Source: an uncultured Peptostreptococcaceae bacterium
Lineage (GTDB): Bacteria; Bacillota; Clostridia; Peptostreptococcales; Anaerovoracaceae
DNA length: 34,712 nt
Assembly: GCA_949740445.1 (NCBI GenBank)
Contig: CATJIF010000132.1
Span: forward strand, 1-34,712
Reading direction: 5' to 3'
The notes below the pieces were generated by a model. The model was not told the origin of the DNA. It searched no databases and saw only the letters and a program-made list of their open reading frames with translations. Both the position numbers and the translations under genes were made by a program. The first letter of the stretch is position 1, and the number at the start of each line of letters is the position of its first letter. Below, in pieces: positions 34,318 through 34,712 of the stretch.

Positions 34318-34377
34318 ACATTGTTCCTCCTTATTTCTGCGCATATCGCTCCAGTAAGGCATTCCGCCTTCCTCTCA

Positions 34378-34407
34378 ATTATACTACATCGCGCAGAAAA
34401 ATATCAA
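34378..34407 (-). promoter_or_regulatory. Promoter of the iron-sulfur flavoprotein gene
   Basis: On the minus strand, TTGATA (34402-34407), an 18-base spacer and a perfect TATAAT (34378-34383). It ends just where the putative transposase remnant begins. Confidence 0.65.
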
Positions 34408-34412
34408 TCGCA

Positions 34413-34712
34413 GTGGCCGGGCAGACGGTCAAAGAAACGACAAAGGCATCGACGCTGAAGGTCATCGCAGACAAAGGCTATGAAGCGAAGGAAGAGATTC
34501 TCGCCTGCCGACCGGCTTGTCGGGCCTGCAGCAATCGCTGTACAGCATCGAAACATCATAAGGTGGTCCGGTTTGGGCCGCATACCGACTGCGTGGCTGC
34601 GCTCATGTATGGCAACCAGGCGCCGCTGCAGACGCCGCCGGAAGGGTTTACGCCCACCAACTCGTTGTTCAAGAAGAACCCGATTCAGGGAATTGTTCTG
34701 CTGCGGATTGCC
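34413..34712 (+). pseudogene. Possible decayed transposase fragment, runs off the window
   Basis: The plus strand is open for 100 codons without a proper start and continues beyond the window. The first 28 residues (with TLKVIADKGYEAKEEI) resemble the third acidic motif region of DDE transposases (IS1182-like). They are followed by a Cys-rich stretch (C-x3-C-x2-C-x3-C). Another frame gives a plausible continuation (TGLSGLQQSLYSIETS and a stop), which suggests a frameshift or deletion. No ribosome binding site or inverted repeat is visible. It could instead be part of a different gene; confidence is low. Confidence 0.35.

Overview
The window looks like chromosome of an anaerobic, mid-GC Bacillota of class Clostridia. 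The reasons are strong AGGAGG-type ribosome binding sites, frequent TTG starts, sigma-A-like promoters with 17-bp spacers, a der-plsY-gpsA operon, a gap-pgk-tpiA-eno glycolytic cluster beside rpoN, and a potassium-type membrane pyrophosphatase. A member of the Anaerovoracaceae or a related family would fit, but that placement is inference. Most of the sequence is conserved housekeeping DNA. Accessory DNA lies mainly at the two ends.

Layout. Positions 1-514 hold the 3' part of an Rpn-type nuclease/transposase gene. From 650 to 3656 (minus strand) lie a CPA2 cation/proton antiporter and a secreted, S-layer-anchored GH5 glycanase. From 3863 to 6931 is der-plsY-gpsA (ribosome assembly and phospholipid synthesis). 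From 7066 to 10145 is rnr, translationally coupled to a metallo-beta-lactamase-fold hydrolase. At 10401-10736 is a small Asp/Asn/Gly-rich lipoprotein, and at 10990-11424 (plus strand) a coiled-coil protein. From 11606 to 16336 is a complete branched-chain amino-acid ABC importer in the order livJ-livH-livM-livG-livF. Divergent from livJ is gldA (16661-17761, plus strand).

Positions 17762-18270 are a gene-free stretch with terminators and a possible small RNA. hppA and secG follow, each closed by an intrinsic terminator. From 20820 to 28382 (minus strand) the order of transcription is rpoN, gap, pgk, tpiA, eno and a glycerate kinase. No phosphoglycerate mutase gene is present in this cluster. 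An intrinsic terminator sits directly in front of the glycerate kinase ribosome binding site. trmL is minus strand. The homoserine dehydrogenase gene hom and a SEC-C protein gene are plus strand. nth, a tRNA-Ser(CGA), a membrane acyltransferase-like protein, an unannotated 57-residue ORF and an iron-sulfur flavoprotein follow on the minus strand. The last 300 bases may be a decayed transposase.

How it fits together. The metabolic genes suggest a fermenter that takes up amino acids (liv), runs lower glycolysis, feeds glycerol and glycerate into the triose pool (gldA, glycerate kinase), and recovers energy from pyrophosphate by ion pumping (hppA). I found no CRISPR array, prophage or clear defence island. 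The most interesting signals are small and regulatory: the terminator in front of the glycerate kinase gene, a perfect 12-bp hairpin between livJ and livH, the promoter-plus-terminator unit near 18 kb, two overlooked short ORFs, and an odd insertion in RNase R.
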